The notes beneath the pieces were generated by a model. It was not told where the DNA came from, ran no database searches, and saw only the letters and a program-made list of their open reading frames with translations. Of a stretch of 32,908 nt of DNA, positions 22,911-31,241 are shown in pieces. The stretch comes from UBA1081 sp045535305. GTDB lineage: Bacteria; Bacillota; Clostridia; Oscillospirales; Acutalibacteraceae. Made by a program: the position numbers and the translations under genes. The DNA lies in NCBI GenBank assembly GCA_045535305.1, contig JAZSLJ010000026.1, forward strand, positions 1 to 32,908. Direction: 5' to 3'. Within the stretch, counting starts at the first letter, position 1. Each line of letters starts with the position of its first letter.

Positions 22911-22958
22911 TTGACAAAAGAACAAATGTTTGTTATAATTCAATCAAACAAATGTTCG
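22911..22958 (+). promoter_or_regulatory. SOS-type promoter with two LexA-like boxes before the Y-family polymerase
   Basis: A consensus promoter TTGACA (22911-22916), 17 bases, TATAAT (22934-22939) has two copies of a LexA-like 14-mer. AGAACAAATGTTTG (22919-22932) fills the spacer and CAAACAAATGTTCG (22945-22958) lies just downstream of the -10. Against the Bacillus-type consensus CGAACNNNNGTTCG they have two and one mismatches. They share the same AAAT centre and start 26 bases apart. Bound LexA would block RNA polymerase. Confidence 0.82.
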
Positions 22959-22968
22959 GAGGGGTTTT

Positions 22969-24204
22969 ATGCGTACTATTCTTCACGCAGACTTAAATAA
23001 CTGTTTTGCAAGTATTGAATCCATATCGCATCCTGAATACCGCAAAATCCCTTTCGCTGTGGGCGGTGATGAAGAAATGCGCCACGGCATAATTCTTGCA
23101 AAAAACGAGTGTGCCAAGAAATTCGGCATAAAAACAGGTGAGCCGTTGCTTTCCGCAAGGCAGAAATGCCCCGATTTGAAAGTTGTAAAGCCAAATTTTG
23201 AGCTTTACGATGAATACTGCACAGCCGTAAGAAATGTTTACTGCGAATATACCGATCAGGTTGAGCCTTTCGGAATGGATGAAAGCTGGCTTGACACAAG
23301 CGGCAGTATTTCCCTGTTCGGCGACGGTATAAAAATTGCAGAGGAGCTTCGCCGCAGAATAAAAAAAGAGTTTGATTTAACAATTTCCGTAGGCGTATCA
23401 TTCAACAAAGTCTTTGCAAAGCTTGGCAGCGATTATAAAAAGCCCGATGCTGTAACGGTTATTTCACTCGAAAATTACAGAGAAATCGTGTGGTCTTTGC
23501 CTGTTGAAGAATTGCTGTATGTAGGCAGAGCAACAAAAGCAAAGCTTAACCGCTTCGGCATAAAAACCATAGGTGAGCTTGCAAACACATCGGAGAATTT
23601 TCTTGTTGCCCAATTCGGCAAAAACGGCAGAATGCTCTATTCCTATGCAAACGGACTCGACAACTCCCCCGTCAGACGGCTGACACAAGCAGAAACAATA
23701 AAAAGCATCGGCAACAGCACCACAACCCCAAGGGATATGGTAAATGCAACCGATGCAAAGCTTATATTCAATTTACTGTCCGAGCAGGTGTGCAGACGAC
23801 TGCGAAAACACGGATTAAAAGGCAGCGTAGTGCAGATTCATCTGCGAAGCAACGACCTGACCTCTTTTGAAAGGCAGCTGAAGCTCGACGTACCAACAAA
23901 CGCTTCCGAAGACGTATGCAGAGCCGCCATGAAGCTGTTGAGGGAAAATTACAATTTCGCTCTGCCGTTAAGGTCTGTGGGAGTGCGCGTAGCACAGCTC
24001 TGCGATGCGGATTGTCCCGTACAGCTGTCATTTTTCACAGACGGTGAAAGAGAAGAAAAAAAGCAGAAAATCGAGCAGACAAAAGACCTGATAAATGACC
24101 GCTTCGGCAGATATGCCATTTGCAGAGCCGTTATTCTGTCGGACAGAACACTATTCCCCGAATATGACCCCGCAGCGGTAACATCCTGTTTTAAATCACA
24201 CTAA
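22969..24204 (+). CDS. Y-family (translesion) DNA polymerase, DinB/UmuC-like
   Basis: The 411-residue polymerase has metal-ligand Asp8 in ILHADLNNCFASIE, with steric-gate Phe13, and the catalytic pair Asp104-Glu105 in FGMDESWLD. The PAD/little-finger region follows at about 240-350 (KSIGNSTTTPRDM onward). Such enzymes copy past DNA lesions. The HADLNN form differs from the classic DMDAFYASVE of Pol IV and resembles a Gram-positive DinB/UmuC branch. GGAGGGG lies 6 bases before the ATG. The promoter carries LexA-like sites, so it should be damage-inducible. Its stop codon overlaps repeat copy D. Confidence 0.92.
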   Translation: MRTILHADLNNCFASIESISHPEYRKIPFAVGGDEEMRHGIILAKNECAKKFGIKTGEPLLSARQKCPDLKVVKPNFELYDEYCTAVRNVYCEYTDQVEPFGMDESWLDTSGSISLFGDGIKIAEELRRRIKKEFDLTISVGVSFNKVFAKLGSDYKKPDAVTVISLENYREIVWSLPVEELLYVGRATKAKLNRFGIKTIGELANTSENFLVAQFGKNGRMLYSYANGLDNSPVRRLTQAETIKSIGNSTTTPRDMVNATDAKLIFNLLSEQVCRRLRKHGLKGSVVQIHLRSNDLTSFERQLKLDVPTNASEDVCRAAMKLLRENYNFALPLRSVGVRVAQLCDADCPVQLSFFTDGEREEKKQKIEQTKDLINDRFGRYAICRAVILSDRTLFPEYDPAAVTSCFKSH

Positions 24205-24336
24205 ACAATAATTTAATGTACAATTTACAATGTACAATTTACAATTATTGAATATACAAATCGTGTTAAAGGGCGAAGCCCTTTCCACCATTGTACATTA
24301 TACATTGTACATTGTTAATTAGCTAAATTATTGTTT
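24203..24336 (+). repeat. Palindromic repeat family, copy D
   Basis: The 134-bp copy has perfect 13-bp ends AAACAATAATTTA (24203-24215) and TAAATTATTGTTT (24324-24336). It has TGTACAAT-type arms and a central AAAGGGC-GAA-GCCCTTT hairpin. The TAA stop of the polymerase gene (24202-24204) is formed by one genomic T and the first AA of the element. Confidence 0.92.
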
Positions 24337-24345
24337 AAATGCATT

Positions 24346-24371
24346 CAAAAACGGACCGCCAATGGCGGCCC
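24346..24371 (-). terminator. Terminator of the rhamnose operon
   Basis: GGACCGCC (24353-24360) pairs with GGCGGCCC (24364-24371), one G-T type mismatch, with a tight AAT loop. On the minus strand it is followed by GTTTTT. It lies about 30 bases beyond the rhaD stop. Confidence 0.85.
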
Positions 24372-24399
24372 ATACGATATCAATTCAATTCACTACTTA

Positions 24400-25215
24400 T
24401 CAAAGATTTAGAAAATCTTTCCTGTACTTTACGCCAAAGAACTCTGCAAGCTCCACCATTTCGGAATCCTTGATTGTGTTAACTCTGGGCAGGTGGGCGG
24501 TAAGCATATAAATCTGTGCGGCTTTTTCAACTGTTTCAATAAGACCGAAGGTTTCATCAAGAGTTTTGCCTGCGCCGTAGATACCGTGCATACCCCATAC
24601 AACAAGTCTGAATTCTTCCATTTTCTTTGCCGTTGCTTCACCGATTGAGTTAGTGCCGCAAAGCATCCAAGGGAGAACGCCTACACCGTCGGGGAACACA
24701 ACGATACACTCTGTACACATTTCCCAAAGGGTGTGTGTAAATTTCTTTTCATCAAGCTCATGAACATAGTTCATAGCAAGTGTGTATGTTGGATGAGTAT
24801 GCATAACAACTCTGTTTTCGGGGTCAACCTTAAGTCTTGCCATGTGGCTCATAAGGTGAGCAGGCAGTTCAGATGTAAACTTACTGCCGTCTTTATAGCC
24901 CCAAAGAAGCTCTGCTGTTGTACCGTCATTTGCGATACGGATGATACCTAAGTTTGTTTCGGGGGCACTTTCAACATTCTTGAAATACTTGCCTGTGCCT
25001 GTAACGATAAAGATTTTACCGATAAGGTCAGTTGCATCAAAGCCTGTGGGGATTGTTCTTATTACATTATCAAGGTCAAGATACTCTGCAACCTCATTCT
25101 CATCAAGCATATAGCTGATGTTGCCGCCGTTTCTCTCGTCCCAGCCGAGACGGTACATATTTGCCGTCATTTTTTTCATTTCCGCAACAAACGGTGCTGT
25201 TAAAATGTCTTTCAT
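24400..25215 (-). CDS. rhaD: L-rhamnulose-1-phosphate aldolase
   Basis: The 271-residue class II aldolase splits L-rhamnulose-1-phosphate into dihydroxyacetone phosphate and L-lactaldehyde. The active-site Glu116 lies in SELPAH and zinc-ligand His139, His141 and His210 lie in MHTHPT and WGMHGIYG; numbering nearly matches the E. coli enzyme. GNISYML near 31-37 is the phosphate-binding segment. The ATG overlaps the rhaA stop (ATGA), so translation is coupled. Length is normal. It is the last gene of the operon. Confidence 0.95.
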   Translation of the reverse strand: MKDILTAPFVAEMKKMTANMYRLGWDERNGGNISYMLDENEVAEYLDLDNVIRTIPTGFDATDLIGKIFIVTGTGKYFKNVESAPETNLGIIRIANDGTTAELLWGYKDGSKFTSELPAHLMSHMARLKVDPENRVVMHTHPTYTLAMNYVHELDEKKFTHTLWEMCTECIVVFPDGVGVLPWMLCGTNSIGEATAKKMEEFRLVVWGMHGIYGAGKTLDETFGLIETVEKAAQIYMLTAHLPRVNTIKDSEMVELAEFFGVKYRKDFLNL

Positions 25216-26453
25216 ACTCTTTTCTCCAATACTTCGTTTTCGTATTTTTCAACCTCGGTTATGTAATCAGATGCCACGTTCTCACGTCTGAAATATTCTG
25301 CCCAGATGTCGCCGAAAGGTGCAGTTTTCATCTCTTCCTGAAGCACCATAAGCTGTGTCATCTTGTTATTATCCTGAAGCTCTTTCATTTTGCAATAAGG
25401 CTCAAGCAGAGCGAAAAGTAATGCCTTCTGAACGTTTCTTACACCTGTTATCCAAGCGGAAATACGGTTGATTGATGCGTCAAAGTAGTCTGTTGCAATA
25501 AACACTCTGTCAAGAGCATCGTTTCTGACGATTTCCTTTGCAATTTCCTTTGTTTCATCATCAAAAATAACAACGTGGTCAGAATCCCAACGGACTGCTC
25601 TTGTAACGTGAAGGGCAATTTTATCATTAAAGAGAAGAAGTGAGGGAATTTTATCGGAAACCACCTCAGTAGGATGATAATGTCCGTTATCCATAAGAGG
25701 AGTGATACCCTTTGATGATGAATATGAAAGTGTAAATTCGGCAGAGCCAACGGTATAGCTTTCAAGACCGATACCGAAAACCTTTGACTCAAGAGTTACA
25801 TAAACCTTTGATTTATCGTAAGGGATTGCCAGAATTTCATCAAGACTCTTTTTAAATCTTGCTCTGGGACCCATTCTGTCTGCAGGAATATCCTTGTAGC
25901 CGTCGGGAATCCAGATGTTAAGCACACAGGGCTCGCCTGTTTCGTTTGCAAAATACTCTGCAATTCTTACACAGGCCTTGCCGTGATTCACCCAATATGT
26001 ACGCACCTCTTCATCGGGGGAAGAAAGTGTAAGATTATCCTTAACCATGGGATGTGAAAAGAATGTGGGATTAAAATCAAGACCCATATTTCTCTCTTTT
26101 GCAAATTCAACCCATTTTGCAAAGTGCTTTGGCTCAATAGCATCTCTGCCGACAGCCTCGCCATCTTCAAAAATCGCGTAAGAAGCGTGAAGATTGAGCT
26201 TTTTCTTGCCGGGGATAAGCGAAAAAGCCTTGTCAATATCAGCCATAAGCTCCTGCGGATTTCTTGCCTTACCGGGATAGTTACCCGTAGCCTGAATACC
26301 GCCTGAAAGGCTTTCAAGATTGTCAAATCCGCCAACGTCATCCCCCTGCCAGCAATGAATTGAAACAGTAACATCCTTTAATGTGTCGAGTGCTTTTTCT
26401 GCATCAACACCCAAAGAAGCATAAATTTCTTTTGCACTTTCGTATCTGTTCAT
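25212..26453 (-). CDS. rhaA: L-rhamnose isomerase
   Basis: The 413-residue enzyme converts L-rhamnose to L-rhamnulose in a metal-dependent TIM barrel. Family landmarks are SIHCWQGDDVGGFDN near the N-terminus, LGLDFNP-like NMGLDFNPTFFSHP, LNIWIPDGYKDIPADR and MDNGHYHPTEVV with metal ligands. Length matches the family (about 415-420). The start at 26453 has AAGGAGA 8 bases upstream; the frame stays open to 26474 but the extension overlaps the manA end. It is followed by rhaD with a 4-base overlap. Confidence 0.96.
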   Translation of the reverse strand: MNRYESAKEIYASLGVDAEKALDTLKDVTVSIHCWQGDDVGGFDNLESLSGGIQATGNYPGKARNPQELMADIDKAFSLIPGKKKLNLHASYAIFEDGEAVGRDAIEPKHFAKWVEFAKERNMGLDFNPTFFSHPMVKDNLTLSSPDEEVRTYWVNHGKACVRIAEYFANETGEPCVLNIWIPDGYKDIPADRMGPRARFKKSLDEILAIPYDKSKVYVTLESKVFGIGLESYTVGSAEFTLSYSSSKGITPLMDNGHYHPTEVVSDKIPSLLLFNDKIALHVTRAVRWDSDHVVIFDDETKEIAKEIVRNDALDRVFIATDYFDASINRISAWITGVRNVQKALLFALLEPYCKMKELQDNNKMTQLMVLQEEMKTAPFGDIWAEYFRRENVASDYITEVEKYENEVLEKRV

Positions 26454-26464
26454 AATGGTCTCCT

Positions 26465-27481
26465 TTAATAACATTCAACAATTTCCATATTACCGCTGAT
26501 GCTGAATTTACCCATACAGCAAGCAGGCATAAAGAAATAGTCGCCTTTTTTAATTTCTTTTTTATAATCAGCACCCTCAACAGTTCCGTTGCCCTCGGTT
26601 ACAATATACACACCATAGCTGTCGGAAATATTCAGAGTGATTTTTCCGCCGTTTAATTTATATCTGTTAACAATAAAGCAATCCGTTGCGCTTTCGCCTA
26701 TAAGATTTTCTTTTATGACATCGTCGGATTCTTCAATAATCTGCGGAATCATTTTTGTATCGGGTGCTTTTGTAAAATCAAAGCATTCGATTGCCTGTTC
26801 CTTTGTAAGCGAAAGATACATTTCCCTGTCGTTAAGCTCGTATTCATCACACCAATGCTCGGGCTGAACAGTAAAATCCGTAGGCTCCTGAATTTCAAGA
26901 ATCAGACAGCCGGCGCCGATTGCATGAACCGTTTTTGCAGGAACGAGAAAAACATCGTTTTTCCGGGGCTCTCTGTAAAGCATAAGACGCTCCATAGCAT
27001 CCTTGTCGGTTTTGCTGTCGTCAATAGCCTTGGAGAAAACCTCTTTGTCAACTCCGTCTTTGAAGCCGAAATAGATTTTTGCATTTTCTCTTGTGTCAAG
27101 GACAATCCAGCTCTCCGTTTTGCCGTAAGATGAATTGAAATATTTTCTTGAAAACTGCTTGTCGGGATGTGCCTGTGCAGGCAGTCTTACAGCGCTGTCA
27201 AGCACCTTTACAAGAATACGCATTTTTCCGCTTGAACCGCACATTTCACAAGGATATCTTTCCAAAAGCTCATCAAAAAACATATCACTGTCTTTGATTC
27301 TGGAAATGCCCTCTTTTTCATGAAGCTGAACTTTGTTTATAGCTTTAACGGAAGATGCAATCCATTCCTCGGGAAGAAAACCGTCAACAGGCTCATCACC
27401 GAAGAAACCGCTAAAAAGCTTACCGCCCGAGTAAACTCTGCCTACGCGGTTGCGTTCAAAAAACACGGGAGAATTTATCAT
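26465..27481 (-). CDS. manA: Class I mannose-6-phosphate isomerase-type protein
   Basis: The 338-residue cupin-type isomerase has zinc-ligand positions Gln103 and His105 in LPAQAHPDKQFS, Glu123 in GKTESWIVLD and a later His in PAKTVHAIGAGCLILEIQEP. The family interconverts mannose-6-phosphate and fructose-6-phosphate. In this operon it may serve another sugar phosphate or free mannose from the same polysaccharide; that is inference. AAAGGTGAT lies about 8 bases before the ATG. It sits 12 bases after the FGGY kinase gene and 11 bases before rhaA. Confidence 0.87.
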   Translation of the reverse strand: MINSPVFFERNRVGRVYSGGKLFSGFFGDEPVDGFLPEEWIASSVKAINKVQLHEKEGISRIKDSDMFFDELLERYPCEMCGSSGKMRILVKVLDSAVRLPAQAHPDKQFSRKYFNSSYGKTESWIVLDTRENAKIYFGFKDGVDKEVFSKAIDDSKTDKDAMERLMLYREPRKNDVFLVPAKTVHAIGAGCLILEIQEPTDFTVQPEHWCDEYELNDREMYLSLTKEQAIECFDFTKAPDTKMIPQIIEESDDVIKENLIGESATDCFIVNRYKLNGGKITLNISDSYGVYIVTEGNGTVEGADYKKEIKKGDYFFMPACCMGKFSISGNMEIVECY

Positions 27482-27493
27482 AAATTATCACCT

Positions 27494-28762
27494 TTAATAT
27501 TTTATAAGTTGTCTTACCTCATCACAGGTAAATTTACCGCAGGCAACAAGACCGTACATAGCCGCACCGTATGCCGCCTCTTCAAGATGTGCGGGGATTT
27601 TCATTTTACTGCCGAATTTTCTTTCAGCCGCCGCAACAAGCTGAGGATTTTTTCTCACGCCGTTGCCCGAACCGACAATAAATCCGTTTTTCTTCTCTGT
27701 CTGAAGATACATTGAATAAAGCTCCTCAACCATACCTTCAAGAAAACCTAAAGTAAGCTGTGCGGGAGTGAAATTATCCGTTCTTATGCCTGTAATACTG
27801 CCCGATAAATCGGGATTTTTTCTTGTACCCTCAAATCGGGTATCAACGCTGAGTGAATCCGTCGCATTTTCGAGCATTTTATCCATAACGGCATACACAT
27901 CTGCATTTTCAACGCCTGCGGCTTTGAGTACAAATGCATAAAAATCCTTCAGCACCGAATATGCTCTGCCGCCGCAAAGAGCCGCACCGCAAAGAAGATA
28001 TTTGCCGTCAAAAAACGGTCTTACCTCAATATTTTCGCCTGTAATGCAATTGTCGGAGATAACTGACATCTGGCTCCCTGTACCTACATTCAGCAGAATA
28101 TCATCATCGCTTGAAACCGATGAAAACACGCTTGCCTGATTATCACCTATTGCAACGCCAACGGGAATACCCTTATACTCCCCTGCAATATCAAATCCGC
28201 CCGTAACTTTTACATTCAAATCATAATTGAATGTGTTTTTCTCAATGTCAAAACAGCCGAAGCTTGCCGCGTCGGTAGTATGAATAACGGGAGATGTAAG
28301 ACCGCAAAGTGTCATTACAAGATAATCGTGAATAGTGCAGTAGCTTGCAGCACTTTCAGGACGTAAGCCGTTGACTTTGTTATAAAAATCGGTAACGTTG
28401 CCGTAGCCTGCAAAGGAATCAAGATGCTTTGCATAAGTAGTTTCGCCGTAAGGCAGATTACCTCTTGCATCCTGCCAGGTATACAGATTGCTGACAGCCT
28501 TGCCGTTTTTATCTATATAAACAATGCCGTGCATCTGACCTGTTACGCCGATAACACAGGTGTTATCATCAATAAACTTTTCTGCAAGAGAGGTTGCAAT
28601 ACCGATGATTGCGGAAACATCCTGCACCTTTTCCCAAGCATTTACTGTATTGATAAATGCATTACTCGGTACTGTTTCGGATTTCAAAACTGCACCCGTA
28701 TCAACATCTATTGCCACGGCACAGATACTTGTTGTGCCTAAATCTATACCTATTGCGTTCAT
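27494..28762 (-). CDS. FGGY family carbohydrate kinase, xylulokinase/sedoheptulokinase-like
   Basis: The 422-residue kinase starts MNAIGIDLGTTSICAVAID (phosphate 1 motif). It has VTGQMHGIVYID (73-84), LYTWQDARGN (93-102), the catalytic Asp207 in VAIGDNQASVFSS, and LLNVGTGSQMSVIS. The GQMHG and TWQD motifs are those of XylB or sedoheptulokinase-type FGGY proteins rather than classic RhaB. Its position before manA-rhaA-rhaD argues that it phosphorylates L-rhamnulose here. The start is the ATG at 28762, with AAAGGAG 8 bases upstream. The frame is open 37 codons further up but lacks a binding site. Confidence 0.87.
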   Translation of the reverse strand: MNAIGIDLGTTSICAVAIDVDTGAVLKSETVPSNAFINTVNAWEKVQDVSAIIGIATSLAEKFIDDNTCVIGVTGQMHGIVYIDKNGKAVSNLYTWQDARGNLPYGETTYAKHLDSFAGYGNVTDFYNKVNGLRPESAASYCTIHDYLVMTLCGLTSPVIHTTDAASFGCFDIEKNTFNYDLNVKVTGGFDIAGEYKGIPVGVAIGDNQASVFSSVSSDDDILLNVGTGSQMSVISDNCITGENIEVRPFFDGKYLLCGAALCGGRAYSVLKDFYAFVLKAAGVENADVYAVMDKMLENATDSLSVDTRFEGTRKNPDLSGSITGIRTDNFTPAQLTLGFLEGMVEELYSMYLQTEKKNGFIVGSGNGVRKNPQLVAAAERKFGSKMKIPAHLEEAAYGAAMYGLVACGKFTCDEVRQLIKY

Positions 28763-28903
28763 AAATACTCCTTTTCCTACAGTCTGAAATGGAACACCCT
28801 TAAGTTTAGGAGAAAATTGTTCACAGTGCATTTTGAAGTGAGTGGTGCTGTACAAAGGTACTGCCCCGAACAAAAAATGTGCTGTGGGCGATTTTATTCA
28901 AAC
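28763..28903 (-). other. 141-base spacer between glycyl radical enzyme and kinase genes
   Basis: The reading frame of the kinase is open through most of this spacer, but no ribosome binding site or family match supports coding. A weak hairpin around GTAC (about 28850-28866) is visible; no T-run terminator and no convincing promoter. It is unusually long for this tightly packed operon and may hold an mRNA processing site or internal promoter. Confidence 0.4.
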
Positions 28904-31231
28904 TTAACATCCTATGCTTGTGGACTCTAAATCCAACCTTGTTATAATATCATTCTGTATTGCAGGTGAAAGGTCAAGGAAATTAACAAATGTGCCATGA
29001 ATACGCATAATGTAAACTCCGCTCGGAGCATATTTTTCGGGATTCGCAAGCACCTTTCTGAGTGTTTCGGGAGTCGTAACGTTAACGTAAAGATAGAACG
29101 GTGAAACACCCTCTTTAAGCTCGTTGAAGAAAAGGGGTCTGATAATATTGTTATAGAACTCAACACCCTTTGCCTCGTATGTATCACCCCTGAAATATTT
29201 GGGGTCAATACCCATATGTGAAGCGTAACCGCCGTTGAACTGTTCAAAAGGCAGATTCATATTTGACAGCATACGGAATCCGAGTCCGTTTGAAGCCTCA
29301 CCGTAAAGCGGATCAACACCGTAGCCGAGCATATCACGGCTCTTTCTGCCGTCGGGAGTTGCACCTACCCAATAGCCGTAAAGAAGATGTGTTGAGGGGC
29401 TTGAAAAATCGGGACGGAAAGAGTTGCCGAGATAGTTCTTTTTGCTTCTGAGCATATCGGAAACCTTGTTTGCAATTTCAACAGCTTCCCTGTCAACCTC
29501 TTCAATGTTATTACCGAATTTGGGACAGCTCAAAAGGAATTCTCTTATCTCCTCATAGCCTTCAAAATTATTTTTAAGAGCATCAACGAGAGTGTCCAAG
29601 CCGTCGGGATACTTCTGAGCATATTTATCAAGAGCGATAAATGAATCCGCAAGCACAGTAAGACCGTGAACAAGACAGCCGCTGCCGTTGTACTTTGTAC
29701 CCTGTTTCTTTGTATCACGCATATCTGCGCCGTATTCAAGACCGCCCATAAAGCAGCTGAGGAACGGCACTTTAATCTCTGAAAGAGCTGTTGAACAACC
29801 GTTTGCGGCAACAACCATTTCATCAAGTACATTATCAAGAGTTTTGTAGAAAACATCTCTTACATCTGAAAGATTACACTTGGGTGCATCTATGAGTTTT
29901 TCACCTGTTACGGTTGAAACACCGCCTGTAAGAATCATCTCAAGCACTTTGGGAAGATTCAGCCATGTATTTGTTGTGTTGCCGTTATCCTTACCCATAA
30001 TAAGGGGCTCCTGACAGCCCGCAACTGCAATATCTGGCAAATCTTTTTCTTCAATGCCGTATTTAGGCAAGGTTGCATAAAGTGAATCGTCATTGAAAAG
30101 TGAGGGGGTAAGCACACCGGGTGAGAAGAAGAATCTTCCCATCTCCTCATAAAGCTTTTGGGGAGTATTTTTATGGAGCTTTACCGAAAGAATAGGCTGT
30201 GGCAGGTTCATATCGTAATATGCGTCCATAATTGCATAGGACATTGTGTTAGTAAGGTCGTTGCCGTCTTCATCTCTGCCGCTGATAAGCACATTCTGTG
30301 AAATAGCCCAGCTTCTGTCGCCTACATTATAATAAACAAGGAAATGCTTGAAAAGCTCTGCCGCATCCTCACGGCTCAAATCTCCTCTGTAAGGCTCAAA
30401 GATTCTGTCCGCATTACCAACGGAGAATGCATAAGGGTTGGGAGCCTGTTCAAGACACATTACAGTCCAGAGAAGGATGAAAAGCTGGAATGCTTCGTAA
30501 AGATTTGAAGCACCGTTACAGGATATATTTTTAAGGCTTTTTTCCATAAGCTCCAGCTGTGCAAGTCTTTTTTCGTTGCAGGATTTTTTCTGCTCTGCGA
30601 TAATTTCAAGATATCTGTCGCAAAGAATTTTTACACCGCCAAGCACAACAGCCGCAGCTTCATAAAATTCGCCCTCTTTTGATTTTGCATCTTCAATAAG
30701 AGCGTCTATACCGTATTTCAATGCAGGACGGAAATCGGGAATAACATGCCCCGAAACCTGTTCAACAAAGAAAATAACCTCTTTTGTATAATTTTCAGCT
30801 TTTGAATATGTATCATTAAGAATATCAACCATGGGAGTACCTTTGGTATACTCTCTCATACTTTCGATTCTTTCTTTTGTAAATGTTTCATCCGGTTCGA
30901 TGTCGTTATAAATTGCGGTAGGGTCGCAATAACCGGAAAAGCCCTCTACTTTGAATGAGGGATTTATAAGCGCATAGCTTTTTGCAAAAGCATCTCTTTG
31001 TGTACCTGCAAAGATTGCATTGTCGCTGAGTATAAGCGGCATTTCTTTTAAAACTTCACACAGCAGATGTGCTTTTTTAACTTCAGCTGTGCATTCTGCG
31101 TACTTTTCATCAATAAGCATTTCTGTTTCTTTTGCAATAAACCAACCATCAAGTCTTTTGATTTTTCTTTCTTCCTGATAGAGAGCTTTAGCCATTTTGG
31201 TAAGTTCTCCCGATTTATAAACTCCGTACAT
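28904..31231 (-). CDS. Glycyl radical enzyme of the dehydratase/lyase (PFL-like) superfamily
   Basis: This 775-residue oxygen-sensitive enzyme has the thiyl-radical Cys406 with partner Glu408 in AVAGCQEPLIMG. The Cys-x-Glu arrangement is that of glycerol/propanediol dehydratases and choline lyase, not pyruvate formate-lyase. ATPDGRKSRD (624-633) is a typical family block. The glycyl radical loop is IMRIHGTFVNFLDLS with Gly746; the usual RVxGY/F is changed to RIHGT. C-terminal spacing after the glycine (29 residues) is normal. The substrate is unknown; 1,2-propanediol from lactaldehyde is the obvious guess in a rhamnose operon. AGGAGG lies 6 bases before the ATG, overlapping the activase stop. 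Confidence 0.88.
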   Translation of the reverse strand: MYGVYKSGELTKMAKALYQEERKIKRLDGWFIAKETEMLIDEKYAECTAEVKKAHLLCEVLKEMPLILSDNAIFAGTQRDAFAKSYALINPSFKVEGFSGYCDPTAIYNDIEPDETFTKERIESMREYTKGTPMVDILNDTYSKAENYTKEVIFFVEQVSGHVIPDFRPALKYGIDALIEDAKSKEGEFYEAAAVVLGGVKILCDRYLEIIAEQKKSCNEKRLAQLELMEKSLKNISCNGASNLYEAFQLFILLWTVMCLEQAPNPYAFSVGNADRIFEPYRGDLSREDAAELFKHFLVYYNVGDRSWAISQNVLISGRDEDGNDLTNTMSYAIMDAYYDMNLPQPILSVKLHKNTPQKLYEEMGRFFFSPGVLTPSLFNDDSLYATLPKYGIEEKDLPDIAVAGCQEPLIMGKDNGNTTNTWLNLPKVLEMILTGGVSTVTGEKLIDAPKCNLSDVRDVFYKTLDNVLDEMVVAANGCSTALSEIKVPFLSCFMGGLEYGADMRDTKKQGTKYNGSGCLVHGLTVLADSFIALDKYAQKYPDGLDTLVDALKNNFEGYEEIREFLLSCPKFGNNIEEVDREAVEIANKVSDMLRSKKNYLGNSFRPDFSSPSTHLLYGYWVGATPDGRKSRDMLGYGVDPLYGEASNGLGFRMLSNMNLPFEQFNGGYASHMGIDPKYFRGDTYEAKGVEFYNNIIRPLFFNELKEGVSPFYLYVNVTTPETLRKVLANPEKYAPSGVYIMRIHGTFVNFLDLSPAIQNDIITRLDLESTSIGC

Positions 31232-31241
31232 ATTATTCCTC

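Noticed and set aside
24337..24399. Possible small RNA or gene between repeat D and rhaD
   Set aside because: Only the rhaD terminator hairpin is present.
28763..28873. N-terminal extension of the FGGY kinase
   Set aside because: The FGGY phosphate motif begins right at the ATG at 28762, which has a good binding site; the extra 37 residues match nothing in the family.
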